Assembly (NCBI RefSeq): GCF_041346925.1
Contig: NZ_CP166840.1
Location: 3,719,001-3,783,000, forward strand
Length of the DNA stretch: 64,000 bases
Direction of reading: 5' to 3'
Source: Agaribacterium sp. ZY112
Lineage (GTDB): Bacteria > Pseudomonadota > Gammaproteobacteria > Pseudomonadales > Cellvibrionaceae
Of the stretch, positions 8,110 to 16,661 are shown in pieces. The first letter of the stretch is position 1, and every line of letters starts with the position of its first letter. The notes below the pieces were generated by a model. The model saw only the letters and a list, made by a program, of their open reading frames with translations. It did not search any database and was not told the DNA's origin. The translations under genes and the position numbers were made by a program.

Positions 8110-9528
8110 CTAAATCAAGCGAAATTGTATATGAAAGGTAGTGCCAACATCTGGATCTGAGGTCACCGCTAACTCGCCATCGTGATGCTCAGTTACAATA
8201 AAATACGAAAAAGAAAGGCGATTTTCATGCAGAATCGGCTTTGGCTGAGCAGGACTGGTGTGTTGAGCAAAAGGCTCAAACACATCGATTTGCTCTTGAG
8301 CGCTTAAACCCTCACCGTTGTGCTGGACCTTTATCCAAAGCGCATCATAGGCATGCAGCACCTCTAGGCGTAACTCAGGCTGATAATCTGCCACTCGACT
8401 TTTCTTATGATTAATGGCAATCATGGCATGACGGAATAAGCTTAAAAACACCTGCTGTAGCTCAGCCGCATAACACTGTAACTTTGGCCTATCTTGCGCA
8501 TAATCTTTAAGTAAATTGATATCCCGGAAGCGAACACCTTGTGGCTCAGCAAGAACATCAGCAGCAAGTTCAACGCAGTGATCCAATATCTGACACACAT
8601 CCGCTTCGTGCTTTTCCGCTCCTTGAGAGTTAGAAAAATCCAACAAATTATTAACAATAGCGGAAGCTTGCTTGCCTCGAACAACGGCGTCTTCTAACAA
8701 GCTGACTAATTGCGGATGCTTCAAGCCCAGCTCATCTGTAACCTGTTGAACATCACGTAAAATACCCTGCAAAGGGCCATTGATATCATGCGCCATGGTG
8801 GCTGCAAGCTCACCCATAGAGGCCATTTTATCTCGCTGAATCAGCATGTTTTCAGCTAAGCTACGCTGAGTGACATTGTCGACTACGACAACCACACCCG
8901 CAGAGGCATCCCCCAAAGGATATATAGTGATATCAAAATAATACTGACCACGCTGACTGTGCTTAATACTTTGAGGCTGGCCACTTTCCCGAACAGCTTT
9001 AACTTGAGCCTCAGTCACCGTGATCGTTGGATAAACCTCAAATAAGTTCTTACCTTCAACTTCTTCGGGCTTAAGACCTGAAATCGACTCAGCCATATGA
9101 TTCCAGGTAATGATATTCAGCTGAGCATCCAGACCAATCAACATCGATGGCATGGACTCTAAGATGGAGTGCAAATAATTCTCAGAGCTTTGTAGTAATT
9201 GCGATGTCGCTTTATGCTCAGCAATCTCTCCCTCTAAAGCTTGATTACTCAAACGCAGCTTCTCGGTACGGCGCTCAACAGTCTCTTCTAAACCCTGCTT
9301 TATTTCACGCAACTCGCGATTACGGGCACGAATATTAAATCGACTAACCAATAAGCTTATCAGCGTAATAGAGAGAAGAACGATAAGTACCGAGCCACTG
9401 AAATTAGCTACATGCTGCCATTTAGTTCGGCCAGCCTCATCTTTAAAGATATCCAAAGCCAGCGTTTGAGTACTTAGGCTCAGCAATAAAAAGCTAAAAA
9501 AGAAATGTATTTTATTCATGTTTTTCAA
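8110..9528 (-). CDS. PAS sensor histidine kinase with degenerate ATP-binding motifs
   Basis: A 472-residue membrane sensor. A signal-like helix covers about 8-24, a second membrane helix 45-62, a coiled coil 64-110, a PAS domain about 115-225 and a dimerisation helix 235-300 with the phospho-acceptor box AHDINGPL (His247). The C-terminal half aligns with a HATPase_c domain, but key residues are changed. The N-box reads LSLFRHAMIAI, so the usual NA asparagine is His367. The first G-box aspartate is His403 (QHNGEGL), and the second glycine-rich lid is not recognisable. Autophosphorylation may be lost, leaving a PAS-controlled phosphatase or scaffold. No response regulator is adjacent. Confidence 0.85.
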   Translation of the reverse strand: MKNMNKIHFFFSFLLLSLSTQTLALDIFKDEAGRTKWQHVANFSGSVLIVLLSITLISLLVSRFNIRARNRELREIKQGLEETVERRTEKLRLSNQALEGEIAEHKATSQLLQSSENYLHSILESMPSMLIGLDAQLNIITWNHMAESISGLKPEEVEGKNLFEVYPTITVTEAQVKAVRESGQPQSIKHSQRGQYYFDITIYPLGDASAGVVVVVDNVTQRSLAENMLIQRDKMASMGELAATMAHDINGPLQGILRDVQQVTDELGLKHPQLVSLLEDAVVRGKQASAIVNNLLDFSNSQGAEKHEADVCQILDHCVELAADVLAEPQGVRFRDINLLKDYAQDRPKLQCYAAELQQVFLSLFRHAMIAINHKKSRVADYQPELRLEVLHAYDALWIKVQHNGEGLSAQEQIDVFEPFAQHTSPAQPKPILHENRLSFSYFIVTEHHDGELAVTSDPDVGTTFHIQFRLI

Positions 9529-9654
9529 AGGCCAAACAACTCAAATTTATCTAAGTATACCGCGAGAAAGGCTATACACCGAACAGAACTTGATCCCTCA
9601 AGAAATTCAAATACAGCGTTTAATTATCAACCTAAGTGACTGTAATATAGGCTC

Positions 9655-10830
9655 CTAGCAAGACGGCTTTAAGCTATCCCAGTGGCGACATGTCGTGCAG
9701 CGCCAGTGATGCTCTTGAGTCTTGTGACCACAGTTTTCACACAACCAGTAGGCATCCGACTTTAAAGCCTGCATTGATGCACTGACAAGGTGATTCAACT
9801 CAAGTCTATGCTCATCAAGTGCCAATTCAAGTATTGGCCTCCAAGCTGTTAAGGCGTTAAGTTCAACCACAGCGTGCTGCCACAAACGTACAAGTTGAGC
9901 ATCACTGCCACCCTGCTTTTGCAGTAAGTGCGTTGCCTCTAACAACAAACTGACACTGAGCTTAGCCTCAACCAAGCTCATTAATTTTTGATTAAATGCC
10001 TCAGGATCATGCAAGCACTGAACATATAAATCCAAGCTTAACACCGCAAGCTCAGGGCGACGCTTCACGGCATCGTCAAGCGCAATGATCGCTGAGCGCG
10101 TATCGGCCTCATCGATATGCTGGAATACTTCAATAAAACGAGCACGCGCACACTCAGGATCGTAGCGCAAAGCATCACTTAAACGCTGGCGCATCAAAGG
10201 CCAGTCTTTTGCCGCTTGCGCTTCTAAAGCGAGCTCGCAACAAAACTGAGCCTGCATTAGCCGCCAACGATCAGGTTCTTGAGCAAATTTCGCAGCGGTT
10301 AACTGATCAGCTATATCTATTGCAGCTAACCACTCGGAAAAATCCTGCTTAATATCGAGTAAGGCACTTAAGGCTTGTTGCCGAATGGCTGAAGTTAACT
10401 TGCCTCGCTCCAATAACGCATTCAATTCAGACTCGGCACGACCAAGCAGCCCGGCACTCCAGTAATCACAAGCGAGTTCTAAATGCACACGTTGAGATTC
10501 GAACTCTGATAATTGAGCAGAGCTACATAACTGCTCGTGGATTCTCAAAGACTGAGCAAACTCACCTTTTTCTCGCAATAGGGAAGCTAAATTTAAATAC
10601 AGATCTAAAGATTGGGTACTAGGCTCTAAAGCTTCAAGTAAAGTTTCAACACTTTGATCGTGCTTATCCTTAAAAATATCCTGAAAGGCAAGCTGGTATT
10701 GATTGGCGAGCTTGGGGCTGACTTTATTTCTAGCCAAACGATAGAGGCGCTGACGAAGTGACTCATCAATAAGCAGCCAAATAACAGCAATTAAGAGCAC
10801 TAAAACAACAAAGCTAAAAAGAGCGTCCAT
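9655..10830 (-). CDS. lapB: LPS assembly protein LapB (YciM)
   Basis: An inner-membrane TPR protein that in E. coli recruits FtsH to degrade LpxC and so limits lipid A synthesis. The 391 residues match the family. A membrane anchor lies at 4-21, then TPR-like helical repeats from about 45 to 340, then a C-terminal rubredoxin-like metal knuckle (CENCG, then CTTC, about 365-382). It starts one base after lapA ends, the usual lapA-lapB pair. The link to LPS control fits the LPS core gene cluster later in the window, though the two loci are far apart. Confidence 0.93.
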   Translation of the reverse strand: MDALFSFVVLVLLIAVIWLLIDESLRQRLYRLARNKVSPKLANQYQLAFQDIFKDKHDQSVETLLEALEPSTQSLDLYLNLASLLREKGEFAQSLRIHEQLCSSAQLSEFESQRVHLELACDYWSAGLLGRAESELNALLERGKLTSAIRQQALSALLDIKQDFSEWLAAIDIADQLTAAKFAQEPDRWRLMQAQFCCELALEAQAAKDWPLMRQRLSDALRYDPECARARFIEVFQHIDEADTRSAIIALDDAVKRRPELAVLSLDLYVQCLHDPEAFNQKLMSLVEAKLSVSLLLEATHLLQKQGGSDAQLVRLWQHAVVELNALTAWRPILELALDEHRLELNHLVSASMQALKSDAYWLCENCGHKTQEHHWRCTTCRHWDSLKPSC

Positions 10831-11214
10831 TTAAGAACTGCTGCTCTGCTCTGTTTGTTGCTCAAAACGACTTTTGTCTTCTTTGGCAGGCTCAAACCTA
10901 TTTAGTGCCTTATTTTTCGCCTGCTCATGATTGCTATTTTTTTGCACAACCTTTTTAAGACTGCGAATCTCTGCCCGTAGAGCCAATATGCGCCGTTGGT
11001 AAACAACAAAATTAATACAAAAAGTAACCAGTACGCCTAAAGCAAAACTCGCACAAAAATACAAACCAATTGAAAGCGTGGGCAGAGGGATGCCAAACAG
11101 CACTAAACTAATATGCTGAGGGTTTTCGCTAGCAAACCAAGCCCCAGCAAACAGTAACGCCAAGGCAAGTAAGATATAGCTTATGTTTTTAAACAGACGC
11201 AGCAACTTCGCCAT
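10831..11214 (-). CDS. lapA: LapA family inner-membrane protein
   Basis: A small double-spanning membrane protein of the LapA (DUF1049) family, partner of LapB. With the ATG at 11214 it has 127 residues: helices at about 10-28 and 42-66, then a charged coiled-coil tail rich in Arg, Lys and Glu. The frame extends upstream to ATG 11238, but MAKLLRLFKN is the typical family start and is preceded by a purine-rich GGAAGGGAAG. The gene normally follows ihfB. Here it directly follows cmk with only about 100 bp between. Confidence 0.9.
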   Translation of the reverse strand: MAKLLRLFKNISYILLALALLFAGAWFASENPQHISLVLFGIPLPTLSIGLYFCASFALGVLVTFCINFVVYQRRILALRAEIRSLKKVVQKNSNHEQAKNKALNRFEPAKEDKSRFEQQTEQSSSS

Positions 11215-11315
11215 CTTCCCTTCCGCTTCTCTAAACAATGAATCTAATTTTTAACCAATATGGCAGCATTCAGTTGCCATTGACGTCACTCAGAGGCAAA
11301 TAACCAAGCGCTATT

Positions 11316-11972
11316 TTAGCCTATAACAGCAAAGACTTTTTCTACTACTTGCTCAATTGAGAGCTCGGTACTATCAATCAGTTCCGCATCAGAGGCCGGC
11401 TTTAATGGGGCGCTGGCTCGATTCATATCTCGATCATCACGCTCTTGTATATCAGCAAGGATTTTCTGCTTATCGATATCAGTAACGCCACTGCGCTCAA
11501 GCTGTAATACACGGCGACGTGCACGCTCTTCAGCAGAGGCAGTAAGAAAAAACTTATAAGGCGCATTTGGAAAAACAACCGTACCCATATCTCGGCCATC
11601 GGCCACTAAACCTGCTGGGCTGGCAAAAGCACGCTGACGCTCAAGTAGGGCTGAACGAACCTGAGCGATGCTGGCAATTTTGGATGCGGCCATTCCAGTT
11701 TGCTCTTCACGTATAGCAAGGCTAACATCCTCGCCTGCTAACAAAGTACGTGTACTTTCCTTGCCAGCAAGAAAAGTAATTTTAAGTTTTTTAGCTAAGG
11801 TAGCTAAGGCAGGCTCATCATCCAAAGCCACGCCGTTTCTCAATGCGGCTAAGGCCGCTATACGATAGATGGCGCCGCTGTCTAACAATTGATAACCCAG
11901 TTTTTCAGCAACCAAGCGCGCAACCGTACCTTTACCTGCACCACTTGGACCGTCGATACATACGAGTGTCAT
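11316..11972 (-). CDS. cmk: Cytidylate kinase
   Basis: Phosphorylates CMP and dCMP with ATP in pyrimidine nucleotide salvage. The 218-residue length is normal. The P-loop reads GPSGAGKGT at residues 8-16, the LLDSGAIYR substrate block follows, and [11 protein letters not shown], the family signature, lies near residue 125. Its start ATG overlaps the last base of pyrF, so the two genes are translationally coupled. In most gammaproteobacteria cmk is followed by rpsA and ihfB. Here the next gene is lapA. Confidence 0.96.
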   Translation of the reverse strand: MTLVCIDGPSGAGKGTVARLVAEKLGYQLLDSGAIYRIAALAALRNGVALDDEPALATLAKKLKITFLAGKESTRTLLAGEDVSLAIREEQTGMAASKIASIAQVRSALLERQRAFASPAGLVADGRDMGTVVFPNAPYKFFLTASAEERARRRVLQLERSGVTDIDKQKILADIQERDDRDMNRASAPLKPASDAELIDSTELSIEQVVEKVFAVIG

Positions 11973-12670
11973 CAGCTTAGTCCCATCTCTTGGTGAATTG
12001 CTTTTAGCGCGGCAATAGGGTCATCTGCCTGAGTAATTGGTCGGCCAATAACCAAGTAGTCACTACCTATAGCAATCGCCTCTGCTGGCGTCATAATACG
12101 GCGCTGATCACCCTGCTCTGCAAAAGCTGGACGAATACCGGGTGTTACACATAAAAAATCTGAACCACACAGGGTTTTAATAGCCGCTACTTCGTGAGCA
12201 CTGCTTACAACACCACCAATACCACTTTGCTTGGCCAAGTTCGCCAAACGCAAGACCTGCCCTTCTGAATCCGCTTCTAGGCCCAAATCTAATAGCTCGC
12301 CGGCAGCCATACTGGTCAACACGGTAACAGCAATCAGATGAGGCTTTACATCGCTGTGAGCCAGAGCCTCAGCTGCCGCTTCCATCATGCGCGCACCACC
12401 AGAGGCGTGCACATTAACCATCCAGACCCCCAAACTAGCCGCCGCCTTACAGGCTTTGGCAACAGTATTAGGGATATCATGAAATTTCAGATCGAGGAAA
12501 ACATCAAAACCTAAGTTTTGCACCTGCTCAACGATAGATGGACCAAAGTAGGTGAACATTTCTTTGCCGATTTTTAAACGACATAAAGATGGGTCTAAGT
12601 GCTTAACAAAGTTTAGGCACTGCTCTTGGTTTTCGTAGTCAAGGGCTACGAGAATTTTGGCGTCGCTCAA
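11972..12670 (-). CDS. pyrF: Orotidine 5'-phosphate decarboxylase
   Basis: Last step of de novo UMP synthesis: decarboxylates OMP. A 232-residue TIM barrel. The catalytic segment [11 protein letters not shown] (about residues 60-70) holds the Asp-Lys-Asp arrangement of the active site. VTPGIRP and IGRPI near the C-terminus form the phosphate-binding loops. It overlaps cmk by one base, pairing two pyrimidine genes in one transcript. It is placed upstream of cmk, while in many relatives it lies downstream of lapB. Confidence 0.96.
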   Translation of the reverse strand: MSDAKILVALDYENQEQCLNFVKHLDPSLCRLKIGKEMFTYFGPSIVEQVQNLGFDVFLDLKFHDIPNTVAKACKAAASLGVWMVNVHASGGARMMEAAAEALAHSDVKPHLIAVTVLTSMAAGELLDLGLEADSEGQVLRLANLAKQSGIGGVVSSAHEVAAIKTLCGSDFLCVTPGIRPAFAEQGDQRRIMTPAEAIAIGSDYLVIGRPITQADDPIAALKAIHQEMGLS

Positions 12671-12752
12671 GGTCGCTTCCGTCTTAGCGTGATTAAGAAA
12701 GGCTCAAGCAATAAGCTGAGCCCAGACTGAAAACGATTGTAGCACTTTGTCT

Positions 12753-13064
12753 CTACAGGGTTAACTTAGCCTTGTTCTTTTCGATGGTTGCAGGGCCAAT
12801 ACCTTTTACCTCGGCTAATTGCTCGATACGTTTAAACTGACCATGCTTAGAACGGTAGTCAACAATGGCTTGTGCCTTACTCATACCAACACCATCAAGC
12901 ATATCGGCCAATATTTGAGCACTGGCAACATTGATATTAACCTTGCCTTTAACAATAGCTGCGGAGGCGTCTTTACCAGCGTGCACACAAAGAGGCGCGG
13001 TAATCGAAGCCGAGGCAAGAATAAAAAGTAGACAGAAACGGGTAAAAAAAGATTTAGAAGTCAT
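12753..13064 (-). CDS. ComEA-like helix-hairpin-helix protein
   Basis: A 103-residue exported protein with an N-terminal signal peptide (about 1-29, ending CVHAG) and a C-terminal ComEA-type domain with two helix-hairpin-helix motifs (INVASAQILADMLDGVG and LAEVKGIGPATIEKNKAKL). Such domains bind double-stranded DNA without sequence preference. In naturally transformable bacteria the homologue holds incoming DNA in the periplasm. No other competence gene is in the window. It stands alone between pyrF and tyrA-aroA. Confidence 0.85.
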   Translation of the reverse strand: MTSKSFFTRFCLLFILASASITAPLCVHAGKDASAAIVKGKVNINVASAQILADMLDGVGMSKAQAIVDYRSKHGQFKRIEQLAEVKGIGPATIEKNKAKLTL

Positions 13065-13254
13065 AGCTTTTCCTTAAGCTTAATATAAAAAAAGGTCTTC
13101 CAGACCCATACAGCAATGCTGCCTTTAAAACCTAGCAATGAAAACTAAGAATTTCTAGCTTAAAAAGGCAAATTTACTTTTTGCGTATTTAGCTAGCACA
13201 AAACTGCCAATAAAAGCCCAAACAGAAAACAATAATAAGCCCCCCCAAAAAAAC

Positions 13255-13279
13255 AAAAGGCCTGCAAAGCAGGCCTTTT
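13255..13279 (-). terminator. Terminator of the gyrA-pheA-tyrA-aroA transcript
   Basis: An 11-bp perfect stem (AAAAGGCCTGC, 13255-13265, and GCAGGCCTTTT, 13269-13279) with an AAA loop. On the minus strand it is followed by TGTTTTTTT. It lies just past the aroA-domain stop codon. Confidence 0.9.
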
Positions 13280-13304
13280 AAAAAAGCAGTGTTAAGGCTT
13301 TATT

Positions 13305-15536
13305 TTATTCGCCAATTACTTCCAGATTAACACCAATATGGCTAGCTAAATCTGGAAAGTTAGGGAAAGAGGTTGCAACATTTGCACAGTTACGAACAGT
13401 GATCGTGTCAGTTGCTGCTAAAGACGCAATGGTAAAGCTCATCGCAATACGGTGATCGCCAAAACTTTCAACTTCACCACCACCAATTGGGCCACCTTCA
13501 ACAATAATACCGTCTTCAGTGGTTTCACACTTAACACCCAAGGTTACAAGGCCATCAGCCATGGCTTGAATACGATCCGTTTCTTTAACACGAAGCTCTT
13601 CAGCGCCAGTAACCACTGTCTTACCTTCGGCACACGCGGCAGCAATACAAAGCACAGGGAACTCATCAATGGCCAAAGGCACTTGGTCTTCAGGAACTTG
13701 AATGCCTTTTAACTTAGCGTAACGAACACGAATATCGGCAACCGGTTCACCGCCAATTTCACGCTCATTCATCAATTCAATATCAGCACCCATCATTTTA
13801 AGTATGGTGATCACACCATCGCGCGTTGGGTTAATACCGACATGGGTCAGAGTTAAATCAGCACCTGGCGTGATGGAACCAGCAACCAAGAAAAAGGCCG
13901 CAGAGCTCACGTCAGCAGGGATATCAATATCGCAGGCACTTAATTTGCCGCCACTTTTAAGGCTGATAACATTGCCGTCACGCTTAACATCGTAGCCAAA
14001 ACCACGCAGCATACGCTCTGTATGGTCGCGAGTAGGAGCAGGCTCACTGACGGAAGTTTCGCCTTGGGCATATAGACCGGCTAAAAGCACACAACTTTTA
14101 ACCTGAGCGGAAGCCATCGGCATATCGTAGTGAATGCCTTTCAGGCCACCTTCATTAGCATGAATATGCATAGGCGGACGGCCATTTTCGGCGGTGTCTA
14201 TTGTTGCACCCATCTCACGCAAGGGGTTGGCAACACGATTCATTGGGCGTTTGGCCAAACTCTCGTCACCGGTTAATTCGCTGTCAAAAGCCTGCCCCGA
14301 TAAGATGCCGCTCAACAAGCGCATAGAGGTACCGCTATTGCCAACATACAAAGAACCGGCAGGCTTCTTCAAACCGTGAAGACCAACACCATGTACGGTG
14401 ACCTTACCGTTTTCAGGGCCTTCAATAACAACGCCCATATCGCGGAATGTTTGTAAGGTTGCCAATGCGTCTTCACCTTCCAAGAAACCTTGTACATGAG
14501 TCGTACCCTCGGCTAAAGAGCCAAGCATAATGGAACGGTGGGAGATGCTTTTGTCGCCAGGCACACGAATTTCACCGCGAGCGGCGCCGCCAGGCTTGGC
14601 AATATAGGTAACGTTTGGACTTTCTGGATTACTCATGGATTTACTATAGGCTTGATGACTTAACATTAAGGTAAAGCGGTCTCGCGCAGCTTTGGCTCGC
14701 GTGAACACGCCGGTCAATTCAGTGGCATCTTCATTTTCGACCAACTGGCGCAAACGCCCCATGTTGTCGAGGAACAAGTCGATGGCACTGAGCACCGCTT
14801 GTTTATTTGCTAGCATAATATCGCGCCACATAGTCGCATCACTCGATGCTATACGGGTGAAATCGCGAAAACCGCCAGCGGCATAACGGAAAATATTTTC
14901 ATTTTGGCTATCGTGCGCCAGCGTATCAACTAAGGAATAAGCGATGGCATGGGGGAGATGGCTGGTTGTCGCCAATACCTCATCATGCAAATCCACATCC
15001 ATTTCTAATACATCTGCGCCTACATCTTGCCAAAGTTTGGTAACACGCTGTAAATGATCAGCATCGGTTTCAGGGCTTGGCGTTAAGATAACTCGATGAT
15101 TGACATAAAGCTCAGGGTTAGAAGCTTCTACCCCACTTTTTTCAGATCCGGCAATTGGGTGACCAAGAACCAACTGAGAAGGCAATTGCCCGTAAACAGC
15201 CAGAGCATCATCACGCACAGAGCCCTTAACGCTGGCGCCATCAGTGATCGTCACCTGATCATCTACAAGATCACGCAACTGCTCAAGAATAGAACGAACA
15301 CTTAAGGTGGGCACCGAGATAAAAATCACATCGCCTGCACCTAGCTTACCTTTAAGGCTTTTAAGCTCAGTGCACGCTTCATCAACCACACCCAACTTAA
15401 CGGCACTTCGACACGTCTCTTGGCGCCGAGCAATACCTATAACCTGCTCACAGACTCCACGCTTACGCGCCGCAATCGCAAGGCTACCACCAATCAGGCC
15501 AAGACCAATAACAACGAGTTTACGAGTTACTGTCAT
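13305..15536 (-). CDS. tyrA-aroA: Fused prephenate dehydrogenase / EPSP synthase
   Basis: A bifunctional 743-residue enzyme of aromatic amino-acid synthesis. Residues 1 to about 295 are prephenate dehydrogenase (TyrA, tyrosine branch), with the Rossmann motif GLGLIGGSLA at 11-20 and the GHPIAGSEKSG active-site block. From about 310 to the end is 5-enolpyruvylshikimate-3-phosphate synthase (AroA), starting with the PGDKSISHRS signature and including GNSGTSMRLLSG and the late EFGDHRIAMSF-type block (ESFGDHRIAM). Such a fusion is known in Pseudomonas relatives. It starts three bases after pheA ends. The AroA part supplies the chorismate precursor that both pheA and tyrA consume. Confidence 0.96.
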   Translation of the reverse strand: MTVTRKLVVIGLGLIGGSLAIAARKRGVCEQVIGIARRQETCRSAVKLGVVDEACTELKSLKGKLGAGDVIFISVPTLSVRSILEQLRDLVDDQVTITDGASVKGSVRDDALAVYGQLPSQLVLGHPIAGSEKSGVEASNPELYVNHRVILTPSPETDADHLQRVTKLWQDVGADVLEMDVDLHDEVLATTSHLPHAIAYSLVDTLAHDSQNENIFRYAAGGFRDFTRIASSDATMWRDIMLANKQAVLSAIDLFLDNMGRLRQLVENEDATELTGVFTRAKAARDRFTLMLSHQAYSKSMSNPESPNVTYIAKPGGAARGEIRVPGDKSISHRSIMLGSLAEGTTHVQGFLEGEDALATLQTFRDMGVVIEGPENGKVTVHGVGLHGLKKPAGSLYVGNSGTSMRLLSGILSGQAFDSELTGDESLAKRPMNRVANPLREMGATIDTAENGRPPMHIHANEGGLKGIHYDMPMASAQVKSCVLLAGLYAQGETSVSEPAPTRDHTERMLRGFGYDVKRDGNVISLKSGGKLSACDIDIPADVSSAAFFLVAGSITPGADLTLTHVGINPTRDGVITILKMMGADIELMNEREIGGEPVADIRVRYAKLKGIQVPEDQVPLAIDEFPVLCIAAACAEGKTVVTGAEELRVKETDRIQAMADGLVTLGVKCETTEDGIIVEGGPIGGGEVESFGDHRIAMSFTIASLAATDTITVRNCANVATSFPNFPDLASHIGVNLEVIGE

Positions 15537-15539
15537 GCT

Positions 15540-16661
15540 TTACAGTACACCACGCGGGTAAGAACCCAGCACTTTAAGCTCACTGACACGCTCAAGCACA
15601 TCGGCCAACACTTTTTTAGACAACTCATCGTCTTTATGGCCTTCAAAGTCGATAAAGAACACATAGTTCCACACACCAGAGCGTGACGGACGCGTTTCAA
15701 CACGCGTCAAATCAACCCCGTGCTTGTGAAACGGTTCTAATAAATCATGTAAGGCGCCAGGCTTATTTTTGGTCGAGACAACAATAGAGGTTTTATCATC
15801 GCCACTTGGACCAACTTCTTCTGAACCGATAATTAAAAAGCGTGTGCTGTTATCGGGCTGATCTTCGATGTTTTTATTTAATACGTGCACATCGTAAAGC
15901 TCGGCAGCCATCTCCCCGGCAATCGCAGCAGAGTTCCACTCGCCTTTAATACGTTTTGCCGCTTCACTGTTAGAGCTAATCGCGATGCGCTCGGCTTTAG
16001 GGTAATTTGCGTCAAGCCATTTACGACACTGGCTTAAGCTTTGAGCATGGGAATAAATACGAGTAATGTTTTTCGTATTTGTGGCATCACTAACCAATAA
16101 GTTTTGGTGAATGCGCAACACTACTTCACCACAAATCTTAACGCCACTTTCAATAAAGCTATCAAGAGTATGAGTGACGACACCGCCGGTACTGTTTTCA
16201 ACCGGCACCACACCATAGTGGGCCGCACCAGACTCTACCTCGCGAAACACTTCATCAATTGCCGTCATCGGTAACACATCGGCACTGTGACCAAAATGTT
16301 TGATAGCGGCTTCTTGAGTAAAGGTGCCTTCAGGCCCTAAATAAGCAACATGAATCACTTCTTCAAGCGCCAAACAGGCGCTCATAATTTCACGAAACAG
16401 ACGAGCAAACTCTTCGTCTTTTAAAGGGCCTTGATTGCGCTCCATTGCCTTGCGAAGCACTTGTGCTTCACGTTCAGGCCGATAAAATTTTGGCCCTTTG
16501 CCAGAAGCGGCATCGCCATTAGCGTTTTTAACTTTGGCAACATCCAGCGCACAGCGCGCTCTGTCGCTAATTAATTCTCCGATTTTAGTATCGATCGCAT
16601 CAATTTTATCGCGAAGCAGGCCGAGAGCTTCGGCCTCGCTAAGTTGCTTGTTATCAGCCAT
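15540..16661 (-). CDS. pheA: Bifunctional chorismate mutase / prephenate dehydratase
   Basis: The P-protein converts chorismate to prephenate and then to phenylpyruvate for phenylalanine. The 373 residues show three parts. Chorismate mutase lies at about 10-95 (LRDKIDAIDTKIGELISDRA). Prephenate dehydratase lies at about 104-280 (VAYLGPEGTFTQEAA; STGGVVTHTLD). A C-terminal ACT domain covers about 290-370 with GALHDLLEPF and LTRVETRPS, the phenylalanine feedback site. Its ATG overlaps the gyrA stop by one base. serC and hisC, often found between gyrA, pheA and tyrA in relatives, are absent here. Confidence 0.96.
   Translation of the reverse strand: MADNKQLSEAEALGLLRDKIDAIDTKIGELISDRARCALDVAKVKNANGDAASGKGPKFYRPEREAQVLRKAMERNQGPLKDEEFARLFREIMSACLALEEVIHVAYLGPEGTFTQEAAIKHFGHSADVLPMTAIDEVFREVESGAAHYGVVPVENSTGGVVTHTLDSFIESGVKICGEVVLRIHQNLLVSDATNTKNITRIYSHAQSLSQCRKWLDANYPKAERIAISSNSEAAKRIKGEWNSAAIAGEMAAELYDVHVLNKNIEDQPDNSTRFLIIGSEEVGPSGDDKTSIVVSTKNKPGALHDLLEPFHKHGVDLTRVETRPSRSGVWNYVFFIDFEGHKDDELSKKVLADVLERVSELKVLGSYPRGVL

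Noticed and set aside
13305..15536. The tyrA-aroA fusion as a novel architecture
   Set aside because: The same fusion is known in Pseudomonas-type genomes; it is lineage-typical.
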